Shown: positions 22,701 to 34,600 of the stretch, piece after piece
Layout: each line of letters starts with the position of its first letter
Position numbering within the stretch: position 1 is the first letter of the stretch
Source of the DNA: Actinernus sp. WN-2022
Lineage: Eukaryota; Cnidaria; Anthozoa; Actiniaria; Actinernidae
Direction of reading: 5' to 3'
DNA length: 64,000 nucleotides
NCBI GenBank assembly: GCA_030867875.1
Contig: JAOWCC010000577.1
Coordinates: 71,047,012 to 71,111,011 of the forward strand
The notes under the pieces: generated by a model
Seen by the model: only the letters and a program-made list of their open reading frames with translations
Told to the model about the DNA's origin: nothing
The model's database searches: none
Program-made: the position numbers and the translations under genes

Positions 22701-23184
22701 GAGCAGGGAATTTGACATGAAAATGCGGCTAGATAGCTGTATGGTTTTTTTCGGGCCCTCCAACTCAGTTTATATCTTAATTATGTTATACTTGTAATTG
22801 TATGAGTGAAATAAATGTTTTCGTTGTTATTGTTATAACACCCGCTCAACAGCCTTCAGGAAAATCATTCAAGATGTCTTTATAATAAAGCAAACAGGTC
22901 ATATTTGGCAAAGTGTAGATAATATATGGTATAACGTATGATTTTGACAGGATTATAAGCGTTAAATATTACATTTTAGCATGGTTTTAAGGGGCTCAGT
23001 TTGTCCCATATTTCTGTGCATAACAACTTTCCTCCACTCACTTTACCAATTAAAGACACCAGAAAAATAGGCTTTAGGTCCATTGACGTATTGGTGGCTC
23101 GCGATTGAAAGAAATACTGCAAATACATTGAGAACAACTTACCTTTTGCACTCCCTCACTCCCAAGATCAGGCATCGCCGCCAT
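15587..23184 (-). CDS. SAM-like / ubiquitin-like / HECT-domain E3 ligase gene (G2E3-like family), one frameshift
   Basis: Four minus-strand exons join in phase: 23143-23184, 21358-21423, 18394-19828 and 15587-16775. All inspected junctions are GT..AG. The product is about 910 residues. Residues 14-75 resemble a SAM fold. About 129-235 is a ubiquitin-like region (ITIGWMHYVH, GGGTRRVDVP, LFFPGG). About 340-360 is a UIM-like helix (EQEEAIQRCLEED). About 395-440 is UBX-like (GIPRVRVAVNHLTKGKLVRF, AVYDWIG). From about 595 on is a HECT domain whose likely catalytic cysteine is C876 (RTYTCFRKL). The family transfers ubiquitin to substrates; G2E3-like genes of this layout are multicopy in fish and cnidarians and sometimes associated with mobile DNA. 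The exon lengths sum to 2732 nt, one short of a multiple of three, and the frame changes near 18840 in an A-rich run. The gene is therefore either newly broken or mis-sequenced by one base. Confidence 0.8.
16794..17005. mobile_element. MITE of 212 bp in HECT intron 3
   Basis: Inverted arms share AATAGAGGTAATCGGCTAAC and, after a short gap, AGATCATGTGATGTAAACA. The element starts only about 18 bp upstream of the exon 4 acceptor, so it supplies part of the branch-point and polypyrimidine region. Confidence 0.9.
17376..17478 (+). repeat. 61-bp direct duplication in HECT intron 3
   Basis: GTCAGGGCTAGACTTGGATA and the following TGTAACACCAAACT occur twice, about 61 bp apart. Confidence 0.9.
17870..17962. 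repeat. MITE remnant, related to 29697-30006
   Basis: It shares ATACCACAC..GTGAATAT, GCGGCTCGGTA and the terminal block CCACTATTCACCTCCACTTC with the longer copy at 29697-30006. The middle of the element is missing here. Confidence 0.8.
18394..19828 (-). CDS. HECT gene, exon 3 with frameshift
   Basis: The acceptor TTACTATTAG precedes ATGGATGTTG at 19828, so that ATG need not be the start. The reading frame runs to about 18840, then must shift to the frame that reads EKLEFLYKEEKEKARVE and the UBX-like segment. The donor AAAG|GTATAG lies at 18393 (phase 2). Before the shift the frame would end in a basic tail at about 18779. The position in an A-rich run makes either a polymerase slip or a sequencing error plausible. 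Confidence 0.8.
20000..20110. repeat. imperfect CTA/CTG-rich triplet repeat
   Basis: An imperfect run of TACTGCTACTACTAC-type triplets in HECT intron 2. Confidence 0.8.
20323..20427. mobile_element. near-perfect hairpin MITE in HECT intron 2
   Basis: A palindrome of about 105 bp: GGTCACATGCATGAATCTTG pairs with CAAGATTCATGCATGTG, and the centre GATGAACATCACTAGTGATG continues symmetrically. A diverged relative lies at 13855-13970. Confidence 0.9.
21358..21423 (-). CDS. HECT gene, exon 2
   Basis: A 66-nt phase-0 exon (VLNFLRARGIDSAIVSNFGQ, then EK) lies between acceptor TTTTTATAG and donor AAAAG|GTATGT. It supplies the first half of the SAM-like fold and continues directly into MDVEAVTYASNQ of exon 3. 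Confidence 0.75.
21721..21990. repeat. dispersed repeat, inverted partner of 23580-23820
   Basis: Shared landmarks are TTTTAGAAAGAT, GACAATCGATTGGAGGTG, ATAGCATTTACAAA and TTGCCATCCAGTAC, read in opposite orientation in the two copies. This copy lies in HECT intron 1 and the partner lies just upstream of exon 1. Confidence 0.85.
22500..22750. repeat. low-complexity G-rich intronic block
   Basis: A G-run at about 22517-22528 is followed by irregular repeats of GGAATTTGACAT and GCATTTGACA. No coding sense was seen. Confidence 0.5.
23143..23184 (-). CDS. HECT gene, exon 1 (start codon)
   Basis: ATG at 23184-23182 is followed by 14 codons (MAAMPDLGSEGVQK) and a strong donor (AAAG|GTAAGT). The ATG sits in a short CpG-richer patch, fitting a promoter-proximal first exon. 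A half-copy of the 20-bp palindromic MITE begins only about 47 bp upstream. Confidence 0.7.
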
Positions 23185-23230
23185 CGTGATCGTCGCTTGC
23201 GCTCCGATGCAGCTTACCGCTGACCCCGAA

Positions 23231-23403
23231 AGTTATAAGTCGAGATCTCGAGTTATAAGTCGAGATCTCGAGTTTTAAGTCGAGATATACAGTTATAAGT
23301 CGAGATATACAGTTATGAGAAAAAAAACAAATTCATGTATTTTAAAAATATGTCCTTTTCATTTGTTTGAAAAAAAAACACATTACCGCCAAAGAAAAAT
23401 AAC
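23231..23403. mobile_element. right half of the 20-bp palindrome MITE
   Basis: Four 20-bp units (AGTTATAAGTCGAGATCTCG type) are followed by the arm with ACAAATTCATGTATTTTAAA and CATTACCGCCAAAGAAAA, as in 10550-10690. The outer end and left half are missing. It lies next to the presumed promoter of the HECT gene. Confidence 0.9.
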
Positions 23404-23579
23404 ACTTGCTACCATTCAATCAGCTTTATGCTCATTTCTCTTCCCATGTTTCCTCAAGTTTTCAGCATTACGCAGGCTGTTTTACCAGAGCCTTGGTCCT
23501 CTTATAGTTTTGTTTTGGTTCATCATGATATGGGAAGTGGTTGACAGGTACTCTGGAATCAAGCCCTAGTAATACGGCT

Positions 23580-23820
23580 TTTGCAGGAATACAATCGTGG
23601 TTGTACTGGATGGCAGAAAAACCCGACTTCATTCATATATTTGTACGAGGTCAGTTGTGTTATTAGCAAAACCTATTTGTAAATGCTATTTCCCACCTCC
23701 AATCGATTGTCGATCTTTCTAAAACACCATGTTGAAGTTTCTTTGCCATCCATCAAGCTTTAATTTTCCATGGGATTAATTGGTTATTTAAGTAGCATGT
23801 GACTGTTTCCTGCAAAAGTA
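23580..23820. repeat. dispersed repeat, inverted partner of 21721-21990
   Basis: Reverse-complement copy of the intron 1 repeat, with several small indels. Confidence 0.85.
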
Positions 23821-24076
23821 CTTATCGCTCCATAGGCTCGTTTGGCTCCGCTGTGAAACTATTTACCTTGTGATAATAAGTCAGTGTTGTTTACAAATTC
23901 CCTGCCTCCATTTTCCTGACTCACCATATGTATTTTTGGAGAAAAGGTCAGGGCATGGCCAGGAATTAAAAATACACCATGTCGTTAACTCTATTAAAGC
24001 CGGGGGGATTAGTAAAAGTAATTGAACAAAATATTTGCAGAGACCAGAGAGGTCCCTGCAGAGACTGAAAACTTTA

Positions 24077-24306
24077 AGGCACTGTTCATCAATTATAGCA
24101 CAACAAAAAATGTCCCCCCCCCCCCCCCAAAAAAAAAACTTTGAATTCTTAAAAACATACCCCTCCCCGAATATACTGTAAACGACTGTATCCCGCTCAT
24201 TGTTTACCATGACAAAAAAATGTACCCCTCCACTTTCAACTGATTTTGAAAATTTTACCCCCCCCCCCCCCCCCCACCCCTTAGCTATAATTTACGAACA
24301 GTCCCT
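24077..24306. mobile_element. MITE of the GGGACTGTTC family, 230 bp
   Basis: Left end AGGCACTGTTCATCAATTATAG and right end CTATAATTTACGAACAGTCCCT are imperfect inverted copies. The interior is dominated by C-runs (24115-24128 and 24257-24275). Confidence 0.75.
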
Positions 24307-24448
24307 AAGACATTGTTTTCAAGGATTTTTTTCGTTTAAATAAATTGCTTGCAGATTGAAAAAAAGGTTTAAATGGTCTACGTTTATCCCCAAGTGAAAT
24401 TGCATCAGTCTCGTCAACTTAACAAAATCATAAACGCATGCATGGGAA

Positions 24449-24796
24449 ATAAACGAACCCAACTTTGAACAACTTCAAACTCTTTTTAGTTCAAAGTAAA
24501 ACGACAAACTGACGCATCCGCTTAACTCCAAAGCCACATTCTCATCTTTCCGATGTTTTTTCTTTTTACATTTAATTCAAAGACCGCACATCAAAACAGG
24601 AAATGGATTTTCGTTCTTCATGGGCTACCTGTGTACAAGAGGCTCCAGGAAGCCAACAAAATGTTTGTCAATAAACGTGACGTCCTATTGCATTATCCAA
24701 TCACAAATCAGTATTTTCCCGCTCTTTTCTCGTCAGTTTGTCGTTTTACTTTGAACTCAAAAGAGTTTGAAGTTTTTCAAAGTTGGGTTCGTTTAT
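24449..24796. mobile_element. MITE of 348 bp, TIR about 68 bp
   Basis: ATAAACGAACCCAACTTTGA at the left pairs with the right end; the arms continue through AACTTCAAACTCTTTT and AGTAAAACGACAAACTGACG. The plus-strand ORF at 24553-24930 starts inside it and is not supported as a gene. Confidence 0.9.
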
Positions 24797-24861
24797 TTAT
24801 TCATTTATGGAGTAATTTGTCCTCATTTACTGCTTTCTACCCTGTAGGAGAACCATATCAA

Positions 24862-25106
24862 GGACAAGAAAACACCAGATACTTTGAATTTGATTTAGTC
24901 CTGCCTTTAGAATTGCAAAACGTGTTTTAAGTATTCCATTCTGTTGCAGGCTCGAGGTTGTAAAGCGTTGAAGCGTAAAGGTTAGCTGTACTCACATTGC
25001 TGTTGTTGTTTTTGCAGATTCTAGTGAATTTAATGCATTGAAAACTGCTTCACCTAACTGTGAATAAGAATAGGAATTTTAAAGTATCTGGTGTTTCTTG
25101 ACCAAG
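24862..25106. mobile_element. small TIR element of about 245 bp
   Basis: GACAAGAAAACACCAGATAC at the left is matched in inverted orientation by GTATCTGGTGTTTCTTGACC at the right. The TIR is about 28 bp. Confidence 0.65.
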
Positions 25107-26281
25107 TAGAATTCGACTTGTTTTCTCTCTCGCAGTCTCGGTCTCAAGCTCGATTAATTTATTTCCAGTCGGGTTCATGTAGGAATACCGTTTTCTTTAT
25201 TTTCCGAACTACAATTAATATTTACAATGTTCTTTTACCTGAGAGTATAATATATTAAGCTACCTTTATATATAGATAACATGACATTTCTGTTGAAAAG
25301 TGAAGTGTAAAAACTAAACTATTACCCTTGTCAGAGTGTGTTCATGTTTTACTTGCGAATCGCGGCAAGAAAAAACGGACCTTATGTCAAACTTATGACT
25401 CATTTTATGGAGTTCCAGTATTCAGTAGTTGATAAAACAATTCAGTCCTTCAACCTGCAAGAGGTTTTTCACTATAGTCTAGAGAGCAGCCATCTAGAAT
25501 ATAACGCAGTTTAGTTAATGCTCTTCAGTCATCGACAAACAATTTTGATCAGAGATTTCTTTTCTCGCCGAAACCAAGCCGATGTTTTCGGTTCGCACTT
25601 GAGAAAACCAAGTCAAATCACTATTTCATCAATGAAATACTCGACACTATAAATGCTACATCTTTGTGACTTCTTTCATTTTTTACAAAATCATTGTGTT
25701 TTGAGGAAAAATAAGGCTTAACTCCACCGCCTATTCTAACTTGAGTCAGTTCCTCCAAATATCTTCGTGTTATAAAGATTCCTTTACACTTGGAGAAAAC
25801 ATTGATTTCTCTACAAAAATGTATTTACATCTTTATTAACTAACTACAAAACATGTCAATCTACTGTAACTACACCTGACTGATAAATAAATGATTTGAA
25901 TTTATAACAACTGAGTTGTGTGAATGTGTTTTTAGTTGGAGTAATCTCTGGTAGATCAGTTTTAATCCGTATTTTGACATTTTCAAATGATTCTTATTCA
26001 CATTCTTTTTGTGTTCAGTTCAATAACTATATAAATACACAGAACACAAATTACTCAATATCTACTGTCAATTATATTGACAAAGGCTGACACAGTTTGG
26101 TATCTTTTTCTCTTGATAAAAGACCCGCCAGAAATTATACTCAAGATCTAAATTGAATAATATGAAACCTACTCAATATGAGAGATGAATTGATATTTAT
26201 AAAGGCTGTTGAACTTTGTTATAAATATCAACATTAAAACAACAAGGTTTGTTACTGTTTTGTCAGTCATTCAACTTCAGT
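25107..26281. other. 3' flank of the NLR gene
   Basis: AT-rich; no further exon or repeat could be supported. The part next to 26281 probably holds the 3' untranslated region of the NLR gene. Confidence 0.4.
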
Positions 26282-28641
26282 TCACAACAAAAGAACAAAC
26301 TTGGATTTTTGTTGTTTTACCAGACGCAGAGATTGTTTACCTTCATTAGTGATGTTATTACCATACAGATATAGTGTAGTTAATTTACAGTTGGGATGTG
26401 TTAGTGCAGTACATATATTATCAACACTAGTTATCTTATTATAAGACAGATATAGTGTAGTTAATTTACAGTTGGGATGTGTTAGTACAGTACATATATT
26501 ATCAACACTAGTTATCTTATTACCAGACAGATCTAGTGTAGTTAATTTACAGCTGGGATGTGTTAGTGAAATACATATATTATCAACACTAGTTATCTTA
26601 TTATGAGACAGATGTAGTGTAGTTAATTTACAGTTGGGATGTGTTAGAGCAGTACATATATTATCAACACTAGTTATCTTATTATGAGACAGATGTAGTG
26701 TAGTTAATTTACAGTTGGGATGTGTTAGTGCAATACATATATTATCAACACTAGTTATCTTATTATCAGACAGATGTAGTGTAGTTAATTTACTTGTTAT
26801 TAATTCACTAAAGCACTCAACACACTCGTCAGTTAATTCACACACCAACAGCGACAGTTCAGTTACGGTACAGAATTCATTCTCCAGTGATTGACATACA
26901 CGTTTTACTCCACACAATGTTAAATGTAAATTAGTGATGTGCAATGCATTAACATTAACTAACTGTGTAGATGATGATGAATGTTTTTTAGTAGTTTGCT
27001 CTTTATACAATGAACTGAAAATATCTAACAAAAAGGAGATTGCAATACAGTCCACATCAGTTATGTAATTAAAACTAATCCACCCCTCATTATCACAGTA
27101 TAGCTGGTATTCTTTATTTACAATAGTTCTAGCGAATTCTTTGTCTTTGTATTCATTCAGACACTTTACTCGTAGAAGTAGATTACTAGACGTTGAGTAT
27201 ATCTTATCAGCTGGCAGTTTATCCAATAATTCTTGCATCAGTTTGTCATCTTTATTCTCTGACATAATCCCAGCCATAAACTGGATGACCATGGAAGACA
27301 TATTCTCTACTTTTGGTATTTGTTTTTCCTTCACAAACCAACGAGCAGCGAAGTATTCTTGAAGTGTCAAATGGATAAAACAAAACTCCGTTGTTGGTTC
27401 GAAAGGAGATTGAGGACCACAATGAAGAAGACCGCTCGCTTTCAGCTGTTGGATTTCTACACCTGAAATATTGTATTTAGTCATATCTTCTTCTTCAAAA
27501 ATATATTTTTTCTCCAAAAGCAATTTCGCTGCCAACTCTGAAACTTTATTTAATGTTTCTTCAACCAGAGGTGTAGTCTTGAGCTTCTCAAGAAATCCCT
27601 TCTTTTTATACTCGCCCAGGTTGTGATGTTTTAGTTCAAAGATTTTAATAACTTTAGAATAGAGTTCAGTTATGGTGACAGGAAGATCTCCACTGCTTTC
27701 TTGTTCAATGTAGTGGTCCATGCACCAACACATTAGAAAACAGAGGACAGGAACGTGGGCAAAGCTTACCAGATTTTTATTCTTCATGATATGATCAAGT
27801 ACAGTGTTTTTCTTAGATTCATTTGCTCTGAAATGTTTTCCAATGTATTCTTTAACTTGTTGTTCAGAAAACCCTCTAACTTCCACGAGTTGCTCGAAGT
27901 GAATTCCTCCCAGCTCATCAGCTTCTTCTGGTCGAGATGTTACCAACAGTACCGAATTGCTTAAGATTCTTCCTCTCATCAGTTTGGCAATCAGTACCGG
28001 TACAGGCATGTTATCTCGAGGGTTATTTGAGTAGGTTTCTTCTGAGTTACCGGTAATATGATCTCGTTGTGAATATTCATCGTACCCGTCAAGTAAAATC
28101 AAAACCTCCTTAGGGTGTTGCAGAATGTACTCGAATAATAAATCATCGATAATCGAATGTTCATCCAACATTGAGAGGTTTAATAGTTCACGTAGATTAA
28201 GAGCTTTCTCTCCAAGTGAACTTAACTGTCGAAATGTCAAGAGGTATGCAAACTTGAAATCAATTTGGGCACTTGCTTCGACTTCAAATAACCTGTCGTA
28301 AGCCCAGTCACGAAGCAGTTTTTGGCAAAACAGAGATTTCCCAATCCCTGCTTTGCCAATCACGAGGATCGATTTAGGATTTTGTTGATCTCTCTCTTTT
28401 CCGAAGAAGATTTCTTCGCACCGATTGATCGGAGTTCCACTAACTCTGCTATAGTTGAGTAGCTTTTCTTCTTTTGATGTTCCTTTCGCGTTTTCATCCT
28501 TTACTGGCTTTCTCCCGTGTTGTATGACGAGATTGGTGAAGATATCGTCGGTCTTCACACTTTCAATCATGTGGGAGTCCACTAACTTCGGTACGAACTT
28601 TGTTTGCTTTTTAACGGATTCTTTCAACGACGATATCCACT
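26282..28641 (-). CDS. NLR gene, exon 4 (NACHT and LRRs)
   Basis: The acceptor is TTACCTTTCAG. This large exon holds the whole ATPase and all LRRs. The LRR units (KLTTLHLSHNKITSVDN) are 27 residues, 81 bp, and nearly identical at the DNA level (26380-26785), which points to recent expansion or gene conversion. The last unit ends LYLYGNNITNEGKQSLRLV, as in many NLR C termini. Confidence 0.95.
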
Positions 28642-31600
28642 CTGAAAGGTAAGAATTAACTGTTAGTTAACTTCTTTAATATTGTCCATTCTTGGTACAC
28701 GGCTAAATTAAAAGGTTTATGATATCTTTATGCAATCATTTATAGACTTTAGTGGGAGTAGTTACCATTGTCATATAAATGTATGTTTTTAGTTTTATTT
28801 CAAACTATTAACAGAAATAATAATACAAATGTAATAAGTGTGAAGTAGCATAAGTTGGAGTTGTATGTATGAAAATGATTTATGATATGGAACAATTGAT
28901 AGCGGGAGATTTCAGTTACCATGGTCATAATGTATACATGGAGTATTCAGTTTTTAGTTTATTTCACACTATTAACAGAAATAATAATACAAATTTAATA
29001 AGTGTGAAGTAGCATAAGTTGGAGTTGTCTGTATGAAAATGATTTATTGAGCTGAACAGAAAAACATTGTGAAAAACTCTAGAAAATGAAGCTATAAAAT
29101 AATGATGAATAATTATTATGGAAGATTGTATGTAGCCGGTTTTACACTGGGGTATTGCAATAAATTGTTTTACCCCCCTTGTGGAGGACCTCGGAATTCT
29201 TCAGCAGTCAGTAAGCGAATTTTTGAAAAAGTGCAATAACCCATTTGTTTCTGGTTAAAGATTTGTACGTTTTGTTACCTTAAGGATAGTCCAGAGTTAA
29301 TTTGATGTCTATCAGTGACATTACATATATATTTCTTCTCTTTTCAAGAATACAAGGCTTCTTTTTATAATTTTTCTTTTACTGACTATCCTTTCGTAGA
29401 ACGAGTTTGGTAAATAGGAAGCTCCCATTCTTGGTTTTGGTTATTATACAATTCAATAATGTCATTAGAAATCTAAGCCCTCCTTATATTATTACCACAA
29501 CACTTACACCAAAGTTCATTATTTTTTGGATTATTTTGCAGGTCTAATTACTGTAAACAAAGTAAAATCCCAGCACATTTAAAGTGGATATAAGCCCTAA
29601 TATAGCCAGTTATCTTTGATATTGATTGTACATGAAGTGTTTAGTCCAATGGTAGAATATTAATTAATTTTCTTGATTTAGGTGTTGCATCTACGAGAGA
29701 TAAAGGTTATTAGTGTATCATACCACACAAGTGAATATCACTTTTTTGTGTGCTCTGATTGGCTACTCAAACAGTGAATATGATTTCATATTCACTTCCT
29801 AGCAAAGCATGGACAACATTTTTGTCCATTTCGAAGAAAATAAAATAACTATTTGGTGTTGGCTATTGACCTGCAGTATGTTATATACTAAAACAATAAT
29901 TATTATTCACATGGGCGTCAGTGAATAGTGATGGATATTTACCTGACCGAAGTGGCTCGGTATATACCCACCACTATTCACCTCCACTTCGGTGAATAAT
30001 TGTTAAATATTTCCAATATGCTAATGATGTGATGTCATCACCAACATTTGCCGAATTTCTTTGTGCTAATTGTGAATTAAGCTATTTTCTAATTTAGAAT
30101 TTCTTTTTTGTAAAAACACTTTGATAAGCTTCCAATATAACTTAGAAATTAAAAATAGGTAATTTGTCTCTACCAGCAATAATGATGCTTTTGTATAATA
30201 AGTGATGTTGGTGATGACATCACACATTAGCATATTCAAAATATAAACCTTTATACCTCGTACACACAATACCCAAATCAAGAAATGTTCTACCGTTGGA
30301 CTATCCACTTCATGTCCAATCGATATCAAAGATAACTGGCTAGGGCTTATATGCACTTTAAGTTCTGAAGTGCCTTTCTTTGAACAATAGGAATCTGTGA
30401 ATCACCTTATAAAATAATAAATTAAATGCCATCCCCAATTTTGAAGCAAATTCTCTCAGGTGGCAAGAAAGAAGGGGGGGGGGGGGGGCATCAAAAATTC
30501 AAGAAACTGAGAGGGTGGGTCATTGAAAAACAGGTATAGAAAGCGGGGGCTGCTAATTTCTTATAATTTTAAGACACCTCCAATAATGTTTAAAATATTT
30601 AATTAACTGAAAACGGATATCAAAAGGTGAACCTGACAAGGTAGCCTTTCCTAAATTGCTTATGACAGGTCCAGGCATTTTAATTTCAGCTATTGGATTT
30701 CTATTTCAATCAACACTGAAAGGAAACTGATTCTTTTTTCATTTATTTTTATTAGTTTTGTTTTAGGGGGGGGCTGTATCATTTTACCACTGTGCTATGG
30801 GGTCATGACGTTTTTGTTTGGTTTGGAAGGGGGTCAAAACGTTTTGTTCAGATGTTTTGGCTCGTTTTTTTGCTGGGCCTTCCCGATATTATCTGCAGCT
30901 CAAATGGGATTTTGTCATTTTCCTCAGCAATACGTGTAAATAAATAAATAAATATTTCTTCTTCTTCATGTTTAGGGACCGGTCACTATTTAGAGGGGGA
31001 GGGCAGGTGCAAATAGGGGAGGTCACATGTTTTTATGCAGGAAAAAAAGGGGGAGGGGCAAATAAATTTATGCAGGCAATAAGGATGCCTGTCATAAAAC
31101 AATTACCAGTATCTCTGAAATGACACTTAAGAGCTTTGTACAACAGGAATCAAATTATTAAGCTGAACTGAACAGGCAACATGAATTTTAATAGGGGTGT
31201 GTGCATGAGAGGGCATTTCACCTGTTATAACACTGTGTGTGTGCTTGATGAATTTCCTCAAATACTATTCCTACTTCTGGAAATACACTCTCCATTTTAT
31301 ATTTTAGGTTTAATATTAGCATACTTCTAGTCTACACGACAGTTATATCCTTACAGATTCACTGTAAACATCCTACAGTACAAAATTGTATATGGGGCTA
31401 ATAAATATGTCTATGAATTGGGAGGGTCAGGAAGATTTGAACATGGCATGCCTCGTTTTGCACCAGCCCTCCCCCTCTAAATAATAACCAGTCCCTTACC
31501 AAAGGGAAGATTTATCCATCTCCAAATTACTTTCTTTTCCCATTAATGTGTAAGAAATACTTGCTGTGAATAAATAATTATTACTAACTAAAGTTTTGAA

Positions 31601-34600
31601 AGTCATTTTGAGAAGGATAAATCGGGGGGGGGATCCCACCTTTTAGGGGTTAAGATGCGTAGTTTGGTACCGCAGTTAAATTGTAAACGTCCACAGTTGT
31701 GGTTATTGTGGTACCTTTTAGGGTATTACTACTTGTCAGAAAATAAAATTAGTGTTTAATGATCTTCGTATTTTCACAGTCAATATTATTGTACTAGGAT
31801 CAAATGTCAATTTTGTTTTGAGAAAAACATCTGAGCCACGCCCACAGAACAAGATTCTGGCATCTCTTAGGGTTTCCTTTTTAAATTCATCCCATCACTT
31901 TTATACAATAAAACGGAGTAAACCTGAAAAACGTGGTGACGTTTAAAAAGGGACATGTCAGAGGAATACATAGCCTGCTATGCAGACATATTTTTTTCAC
32001 TCATAAATTGGAAGAAAAAAGTAACGTCTGCTTACCCAAGCGCTTAATTATTTTCCAATATGTAAGCATGACATCACTTTGTTTTTTCCCCTGCCCAATC
32101 AAAGCCATTGTTATGATTTTAGTGAATTGGCATGCCAGTGAACACTCTCCTATGATTGGTCAATGGCAATCCTTTTAAAGCAACATTACATCACTTTCCA
32201 GGATATGGAAGGTAAAATCTGATTGGTCTATAACACTGACGTGTGCATATTGGAAACTACTTAAGTGCTCAGGTAAGCAGACTACTTTTAGGTCTGCAAT
32301 AAGCAGGCTAAGGAATACAAGGATTAATATTACCTACTCTTTAAACCAAACACGCATGAAATTTATCATACCCATTTGATTAGTATCGGCAATCGCATGG
32401 GGCTGAGTCGCTTCGATGAGGGCAATTTTGAAACTTTGAAAACACAAGTGAAATTAAACCTTAATTTCAGGAGGACCCATGCGATTACTTGTTTATAATA
32501 TTAGGACAAAATTTTCAAAGACAAAGGCATTGAAAACAAAACCTTACGGCAACACTACGTGTGCTTGATGAAAAACCTAGTCAAACTGGTGACTTGTCAT
32601 TACATTCCTTCACGTAATCTTGACGGCAGAAAAACAATGTTTTAAATTGAATTTAAATATCTTAATTACTATACTTTTTGCTCTTGCAGAGATTAAAGTG
32701 GAAACGAGGAACTTCTGAACTTAGTTTGTCAGACAAATAAACTTACTCAGTCGCTGCATGTCAAAAGATCAGTGACAAAATAATTTGACGACAATTAAGC
32801 TAAATACCACAGTATTCACTTAAAAAATCCTTCAGAAAGTTGTAGAATAACACTTAAGTAATGGTCCGCGCAAGAGGTAGGCATATGTTATGCATGGATG
32901 TAAAAAGGTGCTAATTGTGGTATTGTTTCAATCTTCCACCTCATTGGCTTAGACATTAAAATCTATCTAAACTTGAAGAAGAATATTATTTTTTCTCATT
33001 TTGTAAACAGATTTGAATTGCATTTAGTGAAAACTCTCATAACTTTCAATATGACGAACTTTCAATAATTATGGGGAACATTTTTAAATTTAACGTTTTC
33101 TAGGTTATTGTTTTGCACTCTTCTGATTGGACAGAATGTTTTCACACAAAAGAACTGTACCTTTAAAATGCATTTTTAGTCCATTTAATTTCAGAAATTT
33201 ATGATTTAAGGGTTGATGAGTTGTCAGTATGAAAAACAGAAAATAAGCGATTGCATCTGAACAATAGAATTGTGCCTACCTCTTGCGCGGACTGTTACTT
33301 ACACTCGTTCTCAATAACACGTGCAGGTTCGAAACGAAACTCCTGACTTCGAAGTCGTTTCTGGTGGATGTCAATCAAACGGTTTCCATGGAGTTTGAAG
33401 TGAACCGTTGTGTGAGTAAATTCGGGACACTAGCATTTTATAAACATGGCAAAGTCTTTCCCAAAGTCGCTTAGATGGAGAGTAATCATGCTTAGAGCCA
33501 AGGGTTTGCAAAATAGGGAAATCACATAAACTTTATGTGTGAGCGAGCGGTTTGTGTATAAGATCAAAATAGGGAAATCGCATAAACTTTATGTGTGAGT
33601 GAGCGGTTTGTGTATAAGATCAAAATTGGGAAATCACATAAACTTTTAGTCTCCTTCGCAGCCGCCGGGTATTTCGTCACTCAAGCGAGCGGTTTGTGTA
33701 TAAGATCAAAATAGGGAAATCGCATAAACTTTATGTGTGAGTGAGCGGTTTGTGTATAAGATCAAAATTGGGAAATCACATAAACTTTTAGTCTCCTTCG
33801 CAGCCACCGGGTATTTCGTCACTCAAGCGAGCGGTTTGTGTATAAGATCAAAATAGGGAAATCGCATAAACTTTATGTGTGAGCGAGCGGTTTGTGTATA
33901 AGATCAAAATAGGGAAATCGCATAAACTTTGTGTGTGATCATGAGCGAGCGGTTTGTGTATAAGATCAAAATAGGGAAATCGCATAAACTTTATGTGTGA
34001 GCGAGCGGTTTGTGTATAAGAAATCTGATTGTTTATATAGCTTCAAAGGTCTTGGAAAAAGAATTATAGTTATTTTTATTCATCCAGTTGCAGATATGCT
34101 CCTTATAAGAGGTTTTATCGAGCAATACCCTCGAGCTCTACCTCGACGAGCTCCAGGCATGGATACAACATTCGACAGGGCAAATATGTTTTTTGAAACT
34201 CTCAGGACATGGATTATCGGCAATGCTCTCCACTCTCGACTGACATTTCGGTGAGGAATTCAAGCAAAAAACAATCGTTTTTCGGATTAGTATCCGCCAT
34301 TTCTCTACCTATGTCGCCTCAAATTACTTACGATTTCGTTGACCTCCTACACGACTACACTATTTGTGTTTCCTCCACATCTGGGAGTTGTATGGCGACG
34401 TTTTATTTAGCGTGCAGACCAGTGTTGCCATAGAAATATAGTTGAGTGACATCCACCAAATTGACGTTTTCCGTTGGAAATTCAATTTCGAACCTGCACG
34501 TGTTATTGAGAACGAGTGTAACAGATTAGTGGACTTTTTACTGTCATTAAATGCTTGAGAAATCCTTATTTGTTCACTTTTTGGAACAGTACACTCGAGC

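Noticed and set aside
24553..24930. 125-codon plus-strand ORF
   Set aside because: Starts inside a MITE and crosses its right arm; no known domain.
33997..34254. 85-codon ORF at the end of the 56-bp array
   Set aside because: Begins in satellite sequence and lies inside a TIR element; no domain.
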